A stretch of 64,000 bases of DNA from JAAYUJ01 sp963698165 (GTDB lineage Bacteria > Desulfobacterota > Syntrophobacteria > Syntrophobacterales > Syntrophobacteraceae): the NCBI GenBank assembly GCA_963698165.1, contig CAVOPT010000018.1, positions 124,001 through 188,000 on the forward strand, in the 5' to 3' direction. Position 1 is the first letter of the stretch; every line of letters starts with the position of its first letter. Below the pieces are notes generated by a model. That model saw only the letters and a list, made by a program, of their open reading frames with translations, was not told the DNA's origin and did no database searches. Positions 18,001 to 27,539 of the stretch are shown piece by piece. The position numbers were made by a program, and so were the translations under genes.

Positions 18001-18389
18001 AGGTACTCCCTGGCATTGAAGTGTTACATGCTGCATCGATGAAACGCAACGTTTCTGTTGCATGCAACAGTTCCCAGATCCAAATCTATAAGCTTCGACG
18101 AAACATGTCCTAGTGTAACTATTTATATATATGTATAAAATTGAAGTGGCGACGTTTCTCAACCAGCATGGCATAGCGCTTGCCTATGTTTGTTGTTCGT
18201 TTAGCTCATTAGTTAATGGAATAGGTCCCCGCCTGGTTTCTCTCTCAACGGGGACAACAGGCCTCCTGCGAGGTCCGAAATGCTGGCGGATATGCTCAGT
18301 CCGGGCATCAGTAGCCAGTTTCCAAATGAATGCAAGTGAGGTCAGGGGGCAATCTGCTTTCCAGTCCAACCTAGAGAGGTGGTGATCAT

Positions 18390-18473
18390 ATGGAAACCAT
18401 CCTGATAATACTCTTGTTGCTTGTGCTTTTCGGCGGTGGCGGAGGATACTGGTGGTCGAGGCGGGGCCTTTAG
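18390..18473 (+). CDS. Tiny membrane protein (27 aa)
   Basis: A strong GAGGTGGTGA site precedes ATG 18390. The product, METILIILLLLVLFGGGGGY followed by WWSRRGL, is one hydrophobic helix, a Gly hinge and a basic tail. It resembles the very short DUF3309-like membrane peptides. It opens a probable three-gene unit with the PRC-barrel gene and another small membrane protein. Confidence 0.6.
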   Translation: METILIILLLLVLFGGGGGYWWSRRGL

Positions 18474-18501
18474 GCCCCCATAGGCACCCAGATCCGGGGC
18501 G

Positions 18502-18822
18502 GTGGTCAATCGCCAGGATGAGAAGATGGGCAAGATCCACGAACTGGCGATCGACACCGGAGATTGGCGCCTGGTTTACGTGGTGCTCTACTTCGGCACC
18601 TTCAGGGGCATGGGGAACAAGCTGTTTGCCATGCCTTGGAAGGTCTTCGAATTCCACGCAACTGAGCACAAGCTCATCCTCAACGTGGACAGGGAGAAGC
18701 TGAAGACCGCTCCCGGGTTTCAGAAGGACGATGACTGGCCCGATTTCTCGGACACACTTTTGATAAGGCCAGGCCCAGAGGGGATAGGTCGTTGCTATCA
18801 CATAGGAGGTCGAAGATTATGA
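18502..18822 (+). CDS. PRC-barrel domain protein (possibly 5'-truncated)
   Basis: 106 aa from GTG 18502. PRC-barrel landmarks: VVNRQDEKMGKIHELAIDT, LVYVVLYFGTFRGMG and NKLFAMPWKVFEF, then a D-R-E-K-L-K-T-A-P-G-F tail. In typical homologues the domain is preceded by a short S-x-x-IIGxKV segment; here an in-frame stop at 18481 leaves no room for it, so the start may be damaged or simply short. It ends in ATGA, overlapping the next small gene by four bases. Confidence 0.68.
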   Translation: MVNRQDEKMGKIHELAIDTGDWRLVYVVLYFGTFRGMGNKLFAMPWKVFEFHATEHKLILNVDREKLKTAPGFQKDDDWPDFSDTLLIRPGPEGIGRCYHIGGRRL

Positions 18823-18920
18823 GCCAAGGAAAAGAGGGTATGTATCTCGGCTATATGGTTGCGGCAGGTTGTTCTCTATGGTTACTGTTCATCGCTTTCC
18901 TGTGGCAGCATTTCTTGTAA
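18819..18920 (+). CDS. Tiny membrane protein (33 aa)
   Basis: The ATG at 18819 overlaps the PRC-barrel stop (ATGA) and has a perfect AGGAGG site nine bases upstream, so coupled translation is very likely. The product has a short polar start (MSQGKEGMYLG) and one hydrophobic helix (AAGCSLWLLFIAFLW). Function unknown. Confidence 0.6.
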   Translation: MSQGKEGMYLGYMVAAGCSLWLLFIAFLWQHFL

Positions 18921-19037
18921 AAGTATCTTTAAAGTCCGGACGGAGACAAAGAACGTGCTCCTGAAGAGGAAATTCACCCTGCTCCTTATCACTGCTCAGC
19001 AATTCCCGCTGAAGGAGCGAGGGCCGATGGCCTTGGA

Positions 19038-20603
19038 TCAGATCGAGCCCCATGGAGCATGAAGCAGGGGGTAAGACAGCCAACTGAGGCTCCATTCCAG
19101 GTCCGGCTTGAAGGATTTGGGCACTAGGGAAGCACTACACGACCCGTTGAGGCAAGAGGCCTCCATTGAGACCACGTGCATGGTCAATGCGAGATCGGAT
19201 GCAGGGATTGAGTCGTAGGGGCGATGCGCCGGATCCGACCTATGATGTGTCCAGGAGGAACCGGCAAGACAACAAGGAATCACTCGATAGAGCATCTCCA
19301 TGGATTCGACAGCAATGAGGTGAAAGACTCCCCGGATCTTTTCCCAGAGGTCTCGCTTGCAGCCGGCCTTCTTCCATGCCGCTCGAAAGAGAGGACACGA
19401 CATCTGCTGTATTTGATCCGTCAAGAAAGCGAGGAACATGAGCATCACAAAGACCATGCTCAGGTTTTTCCTGCCCAGTCCGTAGTTGTGCTCGAAGTGG
19501 TATCCCTGGTTCTTGAGGGTGTTGAAGGTCTCGTTCTCCACCTTCCACCTGGCGCGGCCTGCGCGCATGATGGGGTAAACGTTTTCACGGGTGAGGGTGA
19601 AGTCCGTAACCCAGCAGAAGTGTTGTGTGCCGCTGGGGCTCTCTTCCCAGTACTCCAGGACATTGACCAAAAGATCCCGGTTGGACGCATTGAGGGGCAC
19701 AGAGTTCACAAACCGAAAGAAATGGCGCACCTTGGGGTCTTTGGGATCCGGGATATCGTGTTCAACGGCATCGCCTTTTTCGACGGCCTCGTTGAGACAT
19801 GCGGAAAGGTAGGCGTGATCTCTCTCCTTGAGTCCGAGGATATAGTGGAATCGGTGCTCGATGAGGTCTCTGATGTGGGGAGCATTGGGACTGAGGCCGT
19901 CCTCGGTCATGATGGCCTTGAGGTGAGGATGCTCTTTTCTGAATTTGGCGAGCCATCGTCTGCAGGCGTTGCGCTCACAGTCGTTCTTGTTGTCCCCGTC
20001 ATGGTTGAAGATGGGCTCGGGAGGCAAAGCGATGACTTCCCTGCGCTCCGGGTGGACGATGACCGCTGCATAGGTCTGAAGGCTGTAGGTGGTCTTGCCC
20101 GTCTTGGAGGATGTCTTCTTGAGACAAGCGGGAGAAGAGAGGTTTTCGGAGACAAAGTGGGTTGTCCCGTCGCCGGAGATCAGAACGCACTCTTCCATGT
20201 AGACCATATCCTCGAGAAGCTTGCCTCGCTGGGCTCTGCGGAAGATTTCCGTGAAGGCGGGGCGCAGAGAGTCCGGCTCGACGGGATCGAGGCGTTTGCG
20301 TATCTGGGTGTCGCAGGGGGCCTGTTCTATGCCGTAGATGGACTTGAGATTGTGGTCCTCGGCTGCCCTTCGCCGGTCGAATGCCAGGAGGCTCGGGTCC
20401 TTGAGGGAAAACATGGCGTAGCCCGACATGAGGCAGTCCGTCATGGGGATTTGGGATGTCCCATTGCCCGTTTCAGCCACTTTCTCGAAGGACTTGCGAA
20501 CGGCTCCGTGGAGGGCGTCTGCGCTCAGGTGCTTGCGCACCCTGATCTGTTCGAGCTCGCGCTGGGCTGCTCTCTGTTGTCGTTGCAACTGTCTCCTGTT
20601 CAC
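19038..20603 (-). CDS. Transposase of an insertion sequence (DDE type)
   Basis: Complete 521-aa transposase frame. The catalytic acids can be placed: Asp in LISGDGTTHF, Asp in IMTEDGLSPN and Glu in RWKVENETFNTLKNQGYHF, the last being the typical Y/H-x-hydrophobic ENE region. Family assignment from memory is uncertain (IS4-like or ISNCY). I could not find convincing terminal inverted repeats in the flanks, so the element's ends are undefined. The last 80 residues look unlike a transposase and may be read-through past an original end. It is the only transposase gene in the window not visibly broken. Confidence 0.85.
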   Translation of the reverse strand: MNRRQLQRQQRAAQRELEQIRVRKHLSADALHGAVRKSFEKVAETGNGTSQIPMTDCLMSGYAMFSLKDPSLLAFDRRRAAEDHNLKSIYGIEQAPCDTQIRKRLDPVEPDSLRPAFTEIFRRAQRGKLLEDMVYMEECVLISGDGTTHFVSENLSSPACLKKTSSKTGKTTYSLQTYAAVIVHPERREVIALPPEPIFNHDGDNKNDCERNACRRWLAKFRKEHPHLKAIMTEDGLSPNAPHIRDLIEHRFHYILGLKERDHAYLSACLNEAVEKGDAVEHDIPDPKDPKVRHFFRFVNSVPLNASNRDLLVNVLEYWEESPSGTQHFCWVTDFTLTRENVYPIMRAGRARWKVENETFNTLKNQGYHFEHNYGLGRKNLSMVFVMLMFLAFLTDQIQQMSCPLFRAAWKKAGCKRDLWEKIRGVFHLIAVESMEMLYRVIPCCLAGSSWTHHRSDPAHRPYDSIPASDLALTMHVVSMEASCLNGSCSASLVPKSFKPDLEWSLSWLSYPLLHAPWGSI

Positions 20604-20787
20604 GGAGACTCAGCATACGCAACTCGTGCGGGCTTGGCCAGCGAAAAGTGAATTTGAGCGAAAAAATGTTTTAGGCTCGAGCAGACACCCCGGTGATTCG
20701 GAAGTGGCGTTTACGAAAACTCCAATTAAACCCCTTGGCCCTGAGCCACTTTCCAGGGGGTGCGGGAATTGCTGCAGGAGATGCAAC

Positions 20788-20991
20788 ATGTCCATAGCCA
20801 AGATTTCAGAAATCAGTGCGACGTCGACCAAGAGTTTCGAGGACGCGATCCAGCAAGGGATTACGCGCGCGACCAAGACCCTACGGAACATCAGAAGCGC
20901 TTGGATCAAGGAGCAGCACGTCCGCGTCGAGAACGGACGTCCGTCAGAGTACCAGGTGAACATGATGGTGACGTTCGTGCTCGAGGATTAG
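20788..20991 (+). CDS. Dodecin family flavin-binding protein
   Basis: 67 aa, the usual dodecin length. MSIAKISEISATSTKSFEDA, the conserved Trp in NIRSAWIKEQHV that stacks on flavin, and the closing strand YQVNMMVTFVLED match the family. Dodecins form hollow dodecamers that bind riboflavin or FMN as a store and protect against photochemistry. The ATG at 20788 follows AGGAG; the longer open frame upstream is not coding. Confidence 0.9.
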   Translation: MSIAKISEISATSTKSFEDAIQQGITRATKTLRNIRSAWIKEQHVRVENGRPSEYQVNMMVTFVLED

Positions 20992-21059
20992 ACTGTATCG
21001 GCCGGTTGCCGCAAAGCGCTCTCGCCCACCGGCCGCGCCCCCAGATCGAGGAGCCTGTG

Positions 21060-21113
21060 CCGCGTTGAGAATCGAAAATCCTTCCCACGTCCTGGAGATG
21101 TGCAGAAATCACA
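21060..21113 (+). repeat. Short dispersed repeat (copy 2)
   Basis: CGCGTTGAGAATCGAAAATC and CCACGTCCTGGAGATGTGCA recur from 3227-3279. Located between dodecin and the next gene. Confidence 0.45.
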
Positions 21114-21178
21114 CAATTATCCGTTGGGCGGACAGTTATCGATGTAACCCAATGACGTGAGAGGGGAGCGGATTAGCG

Positions 21179-21577
21179 ATGGGTGCCTTTCAGGATGAGG
21201 CAAAGAATGAAGTTTGGAAAACGGTGAGAGAGCTGAACGATGCATGGACCAAAGGCAATCCGGAGGAGTTGAAGAATTTCTTTCATGCGGAAATGGTTGC
21301 CATAACTCCGACAGATAAAAACCGACGTGAAGGCCGCGATGCTTGCGTTGCGGACTGGGTTGAATTTGCGAAGGTGGCAAAGATCCACAGTTGGAAGGAA
21401 ATAGACCCGAAGGTTCAGATTTATGGAAATACTGCGGTCGTGACGTATTATTTTGAAATTTCATTTGAGAGGGGCGGGCAAACGATAGATTTTGCTGGGC
21501 GCGATATGTACGTATTCGTCAAGGAGGGCAGCCGGTGGTGGGCGGTTGCGGACCATTTTTCACCGAATCCGAACTAA
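21179..21577 (+). CDS. SnoaL/DUF4440-like NTF2-fold protein
   Basis: 132 aa. Pattern of an NTF2-fold polyketide-cyclase/ketosteroid-isomerase-like protein: an N-terminal helix pair (VRELNDAWTKGNPEELKNFF), HAEMVAITP, then alternating strands TAVVTYYFEISFERGG and DMYVFVKEGSRWWAVADHFS. The ATG at 21179 has GAGGGGAG upstream. Most relatives have no known enzymatic role. Confidence 0.78.
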   Translation: MGAFQDEAKNEVWKTVRELNDAWTKGNPEELKNFFHAEMVAITPTDKNRREGRDACVADWVEFAKVAKIHSWKEIDPKVQIYGNTAVVTYYFEISFERGGQTIDFAGRDMYVFVKEGSRWWAVADHFSPNPN

Positions 21578-21879
21578 GCTGCCCAACTACGGCGTAAGGT
21601 GGCTCAGGGTTACAAACTTGACAGATAGTAGCAAGATTCCTACGGAAATGGGAATACATTGTGCGCGAATGTATTCCATTCATATCGGCTGGAAGCATGA
21701 TGTGCAGGGATTGGACTTTCATCAAACGTTTGCTTTGGGTCAATAGGTTTGACTATTTTGAGCCCTACAATTCCCTTTCCCATGTACAAAGAGTGTCTGA
21801 CTCTCGACGGTTGAGAGTTTATTCTCTGTCGCTTCACTGAACAGGAACTGAACGTGAACACAAAATGGAGGAACAGAAC

Positions 21880-22347
21880 ATGAAGAAATTTACTTCCCTT
21901 TTGGTATTTGCAGCATTTGCCCTGAGTGTGGGGCTGTTTTTCGGTTGCAGTGAGCAGAAAGAGCCCCCAAAAACCACGACGACTGCTCCGGGCGCCGTTG
22001 CTCCGGGTGAAGTGAAAAAGGAAGCCAAGGAAGCGGTGGATAAGGCGGCTGCACTCGTAAAGCAGCAAAAGGAAGAGTACGAAAAGAAACTGCAGACTGC
22101 CTTGGATGATTATAAGAAAAAAATTGGAGAGTTAGACGCTAAGGCTGCAACCATCAAAGAGGAATCCAAGGCACAGTTCGCTAAAGAGATGGAAAAGCTG
22201 AAAGCACAAGAGCAGGAATTGGCGAAGAAATTGACCGCCCTCAAATCAGACACGGGGGCAGCTTGGGAAAACATAAAGACTGGTCTGGATAATTCATTGA
22301 ATGAATTGAACAAATCCTATGATCAGGCTGCTTCTCATTTCAAATAA
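21880..22347 (+). CDS. Coiled-coil lipoprotein
   Basis: 155 aa. Lipoprotein signal MKKFTSLLVFAAFALSVGLF ending FFGC, a T/P-rich linker, then about 100 residues rich in K, E and A with heptad character. The start at 21880 is preceded by GGAGGAACAGAAC; a start five codons earlier would overlap that site. Probably anchored in the outer or inner membrane; the coiled coil may be structural or bind a partner. No specific family. Confidence 0.8.
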   Translation: MKKFTSLLVFAAFALSVGLFFGCSEQKEPPKTTTTAPGAVAPGEVKKEAKEAVDKAAALVKQQKEEYEKKLQTALDDYKKKIGELDAKAATIKEESKAQFAKEMEKLKAQEQELAKKLTALKSDTGAAWENIKTGLDNSLNELNKSYDQAASHFK

Positions 22348-22664
22348 CCCCCATGACACGAGGGGGCCCAGCAAACCATGAAATGACGATCTCCTGGGAA
22401 AGCGGCATCTTGCCGCGATGGTCGCAGCCGAAAGCAACTCTTACAGGCCCTTTCGTATAAGAATCATTTGAATGGTTCAGTGAATGCGAACCGCTTTTAT
22501 CCAGATGCACATGAATATCTCGTTCCGGGAGTTCGAGAAAAGGTCGGGCACTCCCCCCCTGTGTCAGGATAACTGTCGCATGTAGGGAATGCTCCATGCA
22601 TACAATTGCCCTCGGGGTACTTGGGGAATTACTCTTTCAAAAGCGATTGATAACTTACAGATAT

Positions 22665-22767
22665 CTCTCCTCTGTGCGTATCACTGGGGATCCCGCAAGC
22701 ACTTTCCATATTCGGATCATTCTGCGTTGCGCGACACCCCTGCCTTGAGGTTCGCCACGTTGGCAAG
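22665..22767 (+). repeat. Dispersed intergenic repeat, copy D (full length)
   Basis: Over roughly 90 bases it differs from copy C (15884-15986) at only a few positions, which indicates recent spread or gene conversion. It lies in the 22348-22970 gap, which holds no other supported feature. Confidence 0.75.
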
Positions 22768-22970
22768 ATGCTGCAACTATCCATCGCATGCGCCGACAAT
22801 CTCCCGAACTGTAAGGACGACAGAGAATACGCTCTCAAAGCTCTCAGGTTCCAAGTTACTTGGAGGTGACACTCAATGTCGCACAGCTTGACAGTACATC
22901 AACCGCTGGTTAGCCTCTTTGCGGAGGTAATTTTCGAACATCACATTTGTATTTGAATTGGAGGTTGAAG

Positions 22971-24191
22971 ATGATGAGAAAGATACTATTGGTTGCCATC
23001 GGTCTTATCCTAATCGCCCATCCCGCCATGGCAGCAAGTCACGAGAAGAACAAAGATATCGTTGACACCGCGATAGGTGCAGGTTCCTTCAAGACGCTTG
23101 TGACAGCCCTAAAGGCTGCCGGCTTGGTCGAGACGCTGAAAGGCCCTGGGCCATTCACAGTTTTTGCGCCCACGGATGAAGCGTTCGCCAAGGTCGGCAA
23201 GAATGCGATCGCCGACTTGCTCAAGCCGTTGAACAAGGAGAAACTGCGCACCGTGCTGCTGTATCATGTGGTGCTGGGCAAGGTCAGTGCGCAGCAGGCC
23301 TTCGGTCTCACGGTGGCCGACACGGCCAGCGGGCAGCGGCTGGAGGTGTCGCGGCGCGACGGCCAGTTGCGGGTGGACGAGTCCAACGTGGTGGCGACGG
23401 ACATCACCGCCAGCAACGGCGTAATCCACGTGATCGACCGCGTGTTGGTCCCCAGCGACAAGACGCTGGTTCAGACGGCCGTTGAGGCCAACTTCAAGAC
23501 GCTGGTGGCGGCGATGAAGGCTGCCGGGCTCGTCGAAGCACTCAGCGGGTCGGGGTCATTCACGGTGCTTGCACCCACGGACGAGGCCTTCGCCAAGCTG
23601 GGCAAGGAGATGATCGCGCAGCTGCTGCTGCCGGAAAACAAGGAGCAGCTGGCGACGATCCTGAAACTGCACGTGATCCCCGGACGCGTGTTTGCCGACA
23701 CCGCGGCCAAAGGCGACGCCGCGACCACGCTGGCCGGCGAGCCGTTGACGTTCGCGCTCAAGGACGGGCGGCTTACGGTGGCCGGTGCGATGGTGAGCAA
23801 GACCGACATCGATGCCAGCAACGGCGTGATCCACGTGATCGACACTGTGCTGCTGCCCCAGGCCGTGAATCTCAAGGCGGGATCCGCGGCCCACGAATCG
23901 GGCGCAATGGCGGCCGGCGCGATGAGCGAGACCTCGCCGAACATGCTCATCGAGCTGGCCATCAGCCGCGGCGTGCCGATCTTTAACCGCGGCGAGTACG
24001 AGGGCTGCGCGGCGATCTACGAGGTGACGGTGCGGGCGCTGCTGGGCATGCAGGGCGTGGGCCAGCCGACCAAGGTGCGCCTCCGCAAAGCGATCGGCGA
24101 GGCCGAATCGATCAAGGCCCCGGCGAAGAGGGCCTGGGCGCTGCGCCGGGGGCTTGACGAAGCGCTGCAGATGATGCCGGCGGCGAACTGA
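22971..24191 (+). CDS. Secreted protein with two fasciclin (FAS1) domains
   Basis: 406 aa. ATG 22971 follows GGAGG; signal peptide ILLVAIGLILIAHPAMA. FAS1 domain 1 (about 27-165) has FTVFAPTDEAFAKVG, LYHVVLGKV and NGVIHVIDRVLVP. Domain 2 (about 168-305) repeats these as FTVLAPTDEAFAKLG, LHVIPGRV and NGVIHVIDTVLLP. A 90-residue C-terminal domain follows (SPNMLIELAISRGVPIFNRG). FAS1 proteins mediate adhesion or matrix binding. GC content rises steeply after the first 80 codons, suggesting recombination with or transfer from a GC-rich source. Confidence 0.9.
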   Translation: MMRKILLVAIGLILIAHPAMAASHEKNKDIVDTAIGAGSFKTLVTALKAAGLVETLKGPGPFTVFAPTDEAFAKVGKNAIADLLKPLNKEKLRTVLLYHVVLGKVSAQQAFGLTVADTASGQRLEVSRRDGQLRVDESNVVATDITASNGVIHVIDRVLVPSDKTLVQTAVEANFKTLVAAMKAAGLVEALSGSGSFTVLAPTDEAFAKLGKEMIAQLLLPENKEQLATILKLHVIPGRVFADTAAKGDAATTLAGEPLTFALKDGRLTVAGAMVSKTDIDASNGVIHVIDTVLLPQAVNLKAGSAAHESGAMAAGAMSETSPNMLIELAISRGVPIFNRGEYEGCAAIYEVTVRALLGMQGVGQPTKVRLRKAIGEAESIKAPAKRAWALRRGLDEALQMMPAAN

Positions 24192-24225
24192 CGCGCGAGA
24201 TGATCCACAACTTGCATGAGTGCAG

Positions 24226-24260
24226 ACGGGCTGGAGGCGTGAGTGCCGACAGCCCGTTTT
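24226..24260 (+). terminator. Intrinsic terminator of the FAS1 gene
   Basis: ACGGGCTG (24226-24233) pairs with CAGCCCGT (24250-24257); an inner GGC/GCC pair extends the stem, and TTTT ends at 24260. It sits 35 bases after the stop. Confidence 0.7.
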
Positions 24261-24330
24261 CCTTTGCGCGTTGCGGTGTGCTGCCCCTTAAGCCGATCAA
24301 GTCTTCCTCATTTCCGCCACTTCCTCCCGG

Positions 24331-24633
24331 CTAAAGGGCGTCGCAACGCCACCTCCTACGCAGTACCTCAACCTTCATGGTCAATTCGCCTGTATGCTCC
24401 TTCTCAGCTTTCAGTTCCTCCATAAAGGGATCGACGTCACGCTTTTCCAGTGCACGCTCCATCCCTGCCAGAGCTTGGTTTCTCCGTACCTCCAATCGGC
24501 ATATCTCCACACCCGGTTCCCCACTCATCGCATCCAAAGGCTTCCCCTGCAACAGCCGAAGCACCGTGTCTCTCTTGCGACGCGAACTCCAATTTTTGTT
24601 CGGACCCAAGGGCCCCAGTTTCTCCGGTCCCAT
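24331..24633 (-). pseudogene. Transposase OrfA-like remnant
   Basis: Minus-strand frame starting MGPEKLGPLGPNKNWSSRRK, then KRDTVLRLLQGKPLDAMS, EVRRNQALAGMERALEKRD and a closing coiled-coil-like segment EELKAEKEHTGELTMKVEVL. This is the layout of a helix-turn-helix OrfA of IS3-like elements followed by its Leu-rich region. No OrfB catalytic part follows, so it is a remnant. Confidence 0.6.
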
Positions 24634-24711
24634 CGCTCATCCTCCTCGGCTCACAGATTACTATGAATCCGTGCCCAGGAAATCGGGTCCGGTATACTTC
24701 ATTGCATCATA

Positions 24712-24812
24712 ACTCTCCTGTACGTATCACCAGGGTCCCCATCACCAGTCTTCCATATGCAGATCATTTTGCGTTTTGCACCGCCCTGATCCTTGGACTC
24801 ACCACGGCATCC
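24712..24812 (+). repeat. Dispersed intergenic repeat, copy E
   Basis: Contains ACTCTCCTGTACGTATCACC, TTCCATATGCAGATCATTTT and GCGTTTTGCACC. The 3' end is divergent: TTGGCAAG is replaced by CACGGCATC. Confidence 0.6.
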
Positions 24813-24849
24813 AGGTCTTTCCACAGCGGGCGGTGATCAACGACAATCA

Positions 24850-25149
24850 TTTCTCCCGCCCGACGAATTCATCCGTCGCTACCTCCAGCATGTCCTTCCC
24901 AAGGAATTCCACAAGGTGCGTTTCTATGGCCTCCTCGCTCCGGCCAGTCGCTTCCTGTTCCGTTCGGCCAGGTTCGTCCCTCCGAAGGGAGATGAGCTCA
25001 CGACCGAGGATCTCATATACGCTGGCGCCCCTCCCATGCCCGCAAGAGAAGAGCTCCCCATCTGCCCCCATTGCGAAAGCCCCAATTGCGATGTCGGCCG
25101 CTTCATCCTGATTCCGCGCCTTCTTCCTGGGGCAAAAAGACCCTCATGA
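24850..25149 (+). pseudogene. Remnant of an IS91-family transposase (Y2_Tnp C-terminal part)
   Basis: The frame reads FLPPDEFIRRYLQHVLPKEF followed by HKVRFYGLLAPASRF, the highly conserved end of the IS91 catalytic domain, then a CPHC-x4-CDVGR zinc knuckle. The upstream catalytic domain is missing. Directly behind repeat copy E. Confidence 0.65.
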
Positions 25150-25577
25150 AACCAAGGATCCTGCCCACAAATGCCTGCATTGCCCTTTTGGCCTCCGGCA
25201 CCTCCTCCAGACCCATAAGGACCTTTGGGATCCTAGCAGGCGCGCCGCCTGACCAAGAGGCCTCCAAGGGCCCCGCCTGGAAAGACCAGAATCATCATTG
25301 TCCCGCCCCACCAAGCCTCCATTCCCGCCTTGTATTTGCTGTTCCGCTGCTCCATAATGATGCCAACGGACCGCTGACTCCAGGGCACTTCGCTTGCCAG
25401 GGCTGCTGGTCGTAAAGAGACGTCACTTCCACTTTGTCCAGACGCGATTCTTCTCCTTGCCGGGGCGTGAAGCTCGAGACTGTAACCGTTCGGATTTTTC
25501 CCATGGAGTGGTGGTGGTTATCCATAATTCCTTTTGGGACTTATCAAGACGAATGTGAGCAAGACTGACATCAAGAG
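25150..25577. other. Intergenic, no gene supported
   Basis: About 430 bases between the transposase remnant and the cyclase gene. Short frames on both strands lack motifs and ribosome sites. It must contain the promoter for the cyclase, but I cannot place one. Confidence 0.4.
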
Positions 25578-27539
25578 ATGCTAACCCTGAGATCGTTTCC
25601 CAAGCTATTGAGATCTTCGCCCGTAGTCGCTCTGTTTATCAGTGCCCTTGTTGGTCTCTTTGTCATCTTAGTGCGCATCGCGGGCTATCTCGAATCTGTC
25701 GAACTTGCAGCCTACGACTGGTCCGTTCGATTGCTGCCCAAAGTCACGACGGTAAATCCCCGAATCGTGCTGATAGGAATCACCGCAGACGATATTCGGA
25801 CCCACGGGTTCTGGCCACTGCCGGACGCCACCATTGTGGAAGCGCTGAAAATTCTCATCCGCCATAAGGTTCGGGCAATCGGTATCGACATATACCGGGA
25901 TATCCCTGTCCCCCCCGGTCGCGAAGAGCTCGATGCAATCCTGGCGGGAAATCCCCAGGTTATCGTGGCGATGAAGTTCGGGGCTGGAGGTATACCTCCG
26001 CCCTCAGTCCTGAAAGGCACAGAACAGGCTGGTTTTAACGACGTGATTGTGGATCCGGGCGGGGTTGTGCGAAGAGCCCTGCTCTTTCTGGATGATGGAG
26101 AAACCGTCGGTTATTCTTTCGCGCTTCGGCTTGCACTCCTTTACCTGAAGGAGGAAGGGATTACGCCTCGATCTGACCCTCTCCATCCCGAATACCTCCG
26201 ACTTGGACAGTCCACGATCCGGCCTCTTGAGTCCAACGACGGTGGATATGTCGGGGCCGATGCTCGCGGTTACCAGTTTCTCATCGATTTCAAGGACGCC
26301 CCTGGCTCTTTTCAGACATTTTCACTTTCGAGTTTGCTCTCCGGGGAAGTGGGTCCCCATGCGATAAATGGCAAAATAGTGATCCTCGGTGTGGTCGCCC
26401 ATGATGTGAAAGATTTCTTCTATACCCCATACAGCCGCAACCTCCAAGCTGATGAGCAGGTCACTGGGATTGCCGTGCACGCTCATATCGCAAGCCAATT
26501 GCTCAGGCTTGGCCTCAACGAGAGCCAATTGATGAAGACCGCGAGCGAGCCTCGGGAAATCTTGTGGATCCTTCTGTGGAGCCTGGTGGGCGGGGGCGTT
26601 GGTGTATGGGTTCGATCCCCCTGGCGCTTTTCAATTTCAACTTCATGGAGCCTCTTGGCTTTGAGCCTGATCGTTTATTTTGCTTTCATGGGTGGACGGT
26701 GGATTCCCCTGGTGTCTCCTGCCATGGGCCTGCTGGGCTCCACCGGCATTGTCACAGCCTGCATGTCAAACCGGGAAAAGCGTGAGCGGGCATTCCTCAT
26801 GCAGATCTTCTCCAGGTACGTCTCCAAAGAGGTGGCAGATAACATTTGGCAGCAGCGCGACAGGTTTTCGGACGGTGGACGACCTCGCGCTCAAAAGCTG
26901 GTTACCACAACGCTGTTCTCGGACTTGAAGGGGTTCACAGCCGTCGCCGAGAGCATGGACCCTCTGGCACTGATCGATTGGTTGAATATCTATATGGAGA
27001 CCATGGCAAGTCTGGTTTCGGAGTATGGCGGGGTTGTGGACGATTATGCGGGAGATGGAATCAAGGCCGATTTCGGTGTTCCTGTCTCTCGCACCAGCGA
27101 AGACGAAATCAAGCAGGATGCGATCAACGCCGTGGATTGTGCCCTGGCCATGGAGAAAGCCATGCACACGATCAACCGCCAGTGGCAGGAGCAAGACCTG
27201 CCCGCCGTCAGCTTGCGCGTGGGAATCCTCACAGGACCAGTCGTGGCCGGAGCTCTCGGCAGCACACAACGGCTCAAGTACACGACGGTGGGAAACACGG
27301 TCAACGCCGCGTCACGACTGGAGAGCTTCGATAAAGACTTATTCGACGTCCACTGCCCGGGAAGTCCTTGTCGCATCCTCGTGGGTGGTGCAACCATGCA
27401 TTACGTGAGGGATCATTTCGATACGCAAGAAATCGGGAAGGTTCAGTTGCGGGGCCTTGACCAGGAAATTGCCGTTTACCGGGTGACCGGGAAAAAGCGT
27501 GAGGACCCCGACGGGGACCTCAAGGAGGAGAAAACATGA
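25578..27539 (+). CDS. CHASE2-domain adenylate/guanylate cyclase
   Basis: 653-aa sensor cyclase producing cAMP or cGMP. N-terminal span (about 15-35), an extracytoplasmic CHASE2 domain (about 40-325; ELAAYDWSVRLLP, RAIGIDIYRDIPV and the KIVILGVVAHDVKDFFYTP core), a cluster of membrane spans (about 330-400), then a class III cyclase domain (about 440-630) with FSDLKGFT and YAGDGIKADFG carrying the two metal-binding Asp, and TVGNTVNAASRLE. It overlaps the DUF928 gene by four bases (ATGA). Two cyclic-nucleotide-binding proteins are encoded within 6 kb, which points to a local signal circuit. Confidence 0.93.
   Translation: MLTLRSFPKLLRSSPVVALFISALVGLFVILVRIAGYLESVELAAYDWSVRLLPKVTTVNPRIVLIGITADDIRTHGFWPLPDATIVEALKILIRHKVRAIGIDIYRDIPVPPGREELDAILAGNPQVIVAMKFGAGGIPPPSVLKGTEQAGFNDVIVDPGGVVRRALLFLDDGETVGYSFALRLALLYLKEEGITPRSDPLHPEYLRLGQSTIRPLESNDGGYVGADARGYQFLIDFKDAPGSFQTFSLSSLLSGEVGPHAINGKIVILGVVAHDVKDFFYTPYSRNLQADEQVTGIAVHAHIASQLLRLGLNESQLMKTASEPREILWILLWSLVGGGVGVWVRSPWRFSISTSWSLLALSLIVYFAFMGGRWIPLVSPAMGLLGSTGIVTACMSNREKRERAFLMQIFSRYVSKEVADNIWQQRDRFSDGGRPRAQKLVTTTLFSDLKGFTAVAESMDPLALIDWLNIYMETMASLVSEYGGVVDDYAGDGIKADFGVPVSRTSEDEIKQDAINAVDCALAMEKAMHTINRQWQEQDLPAVSLRVGILTGPVVAGALGSTQRLKYTTVGNTVNAASRLESFDKDLFDVHCPGSPCRILVGGATMHYVRDHFDTQEIGKVQLRGLDQEIAVYRVTGKKREDPDGDLKEEKT

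Noticed and set aside
19224..20651. 475-codon plus-strand frame
   Set aside because: Antisense shadow of the transposase, which has clear catalytic residues on the minus strand.
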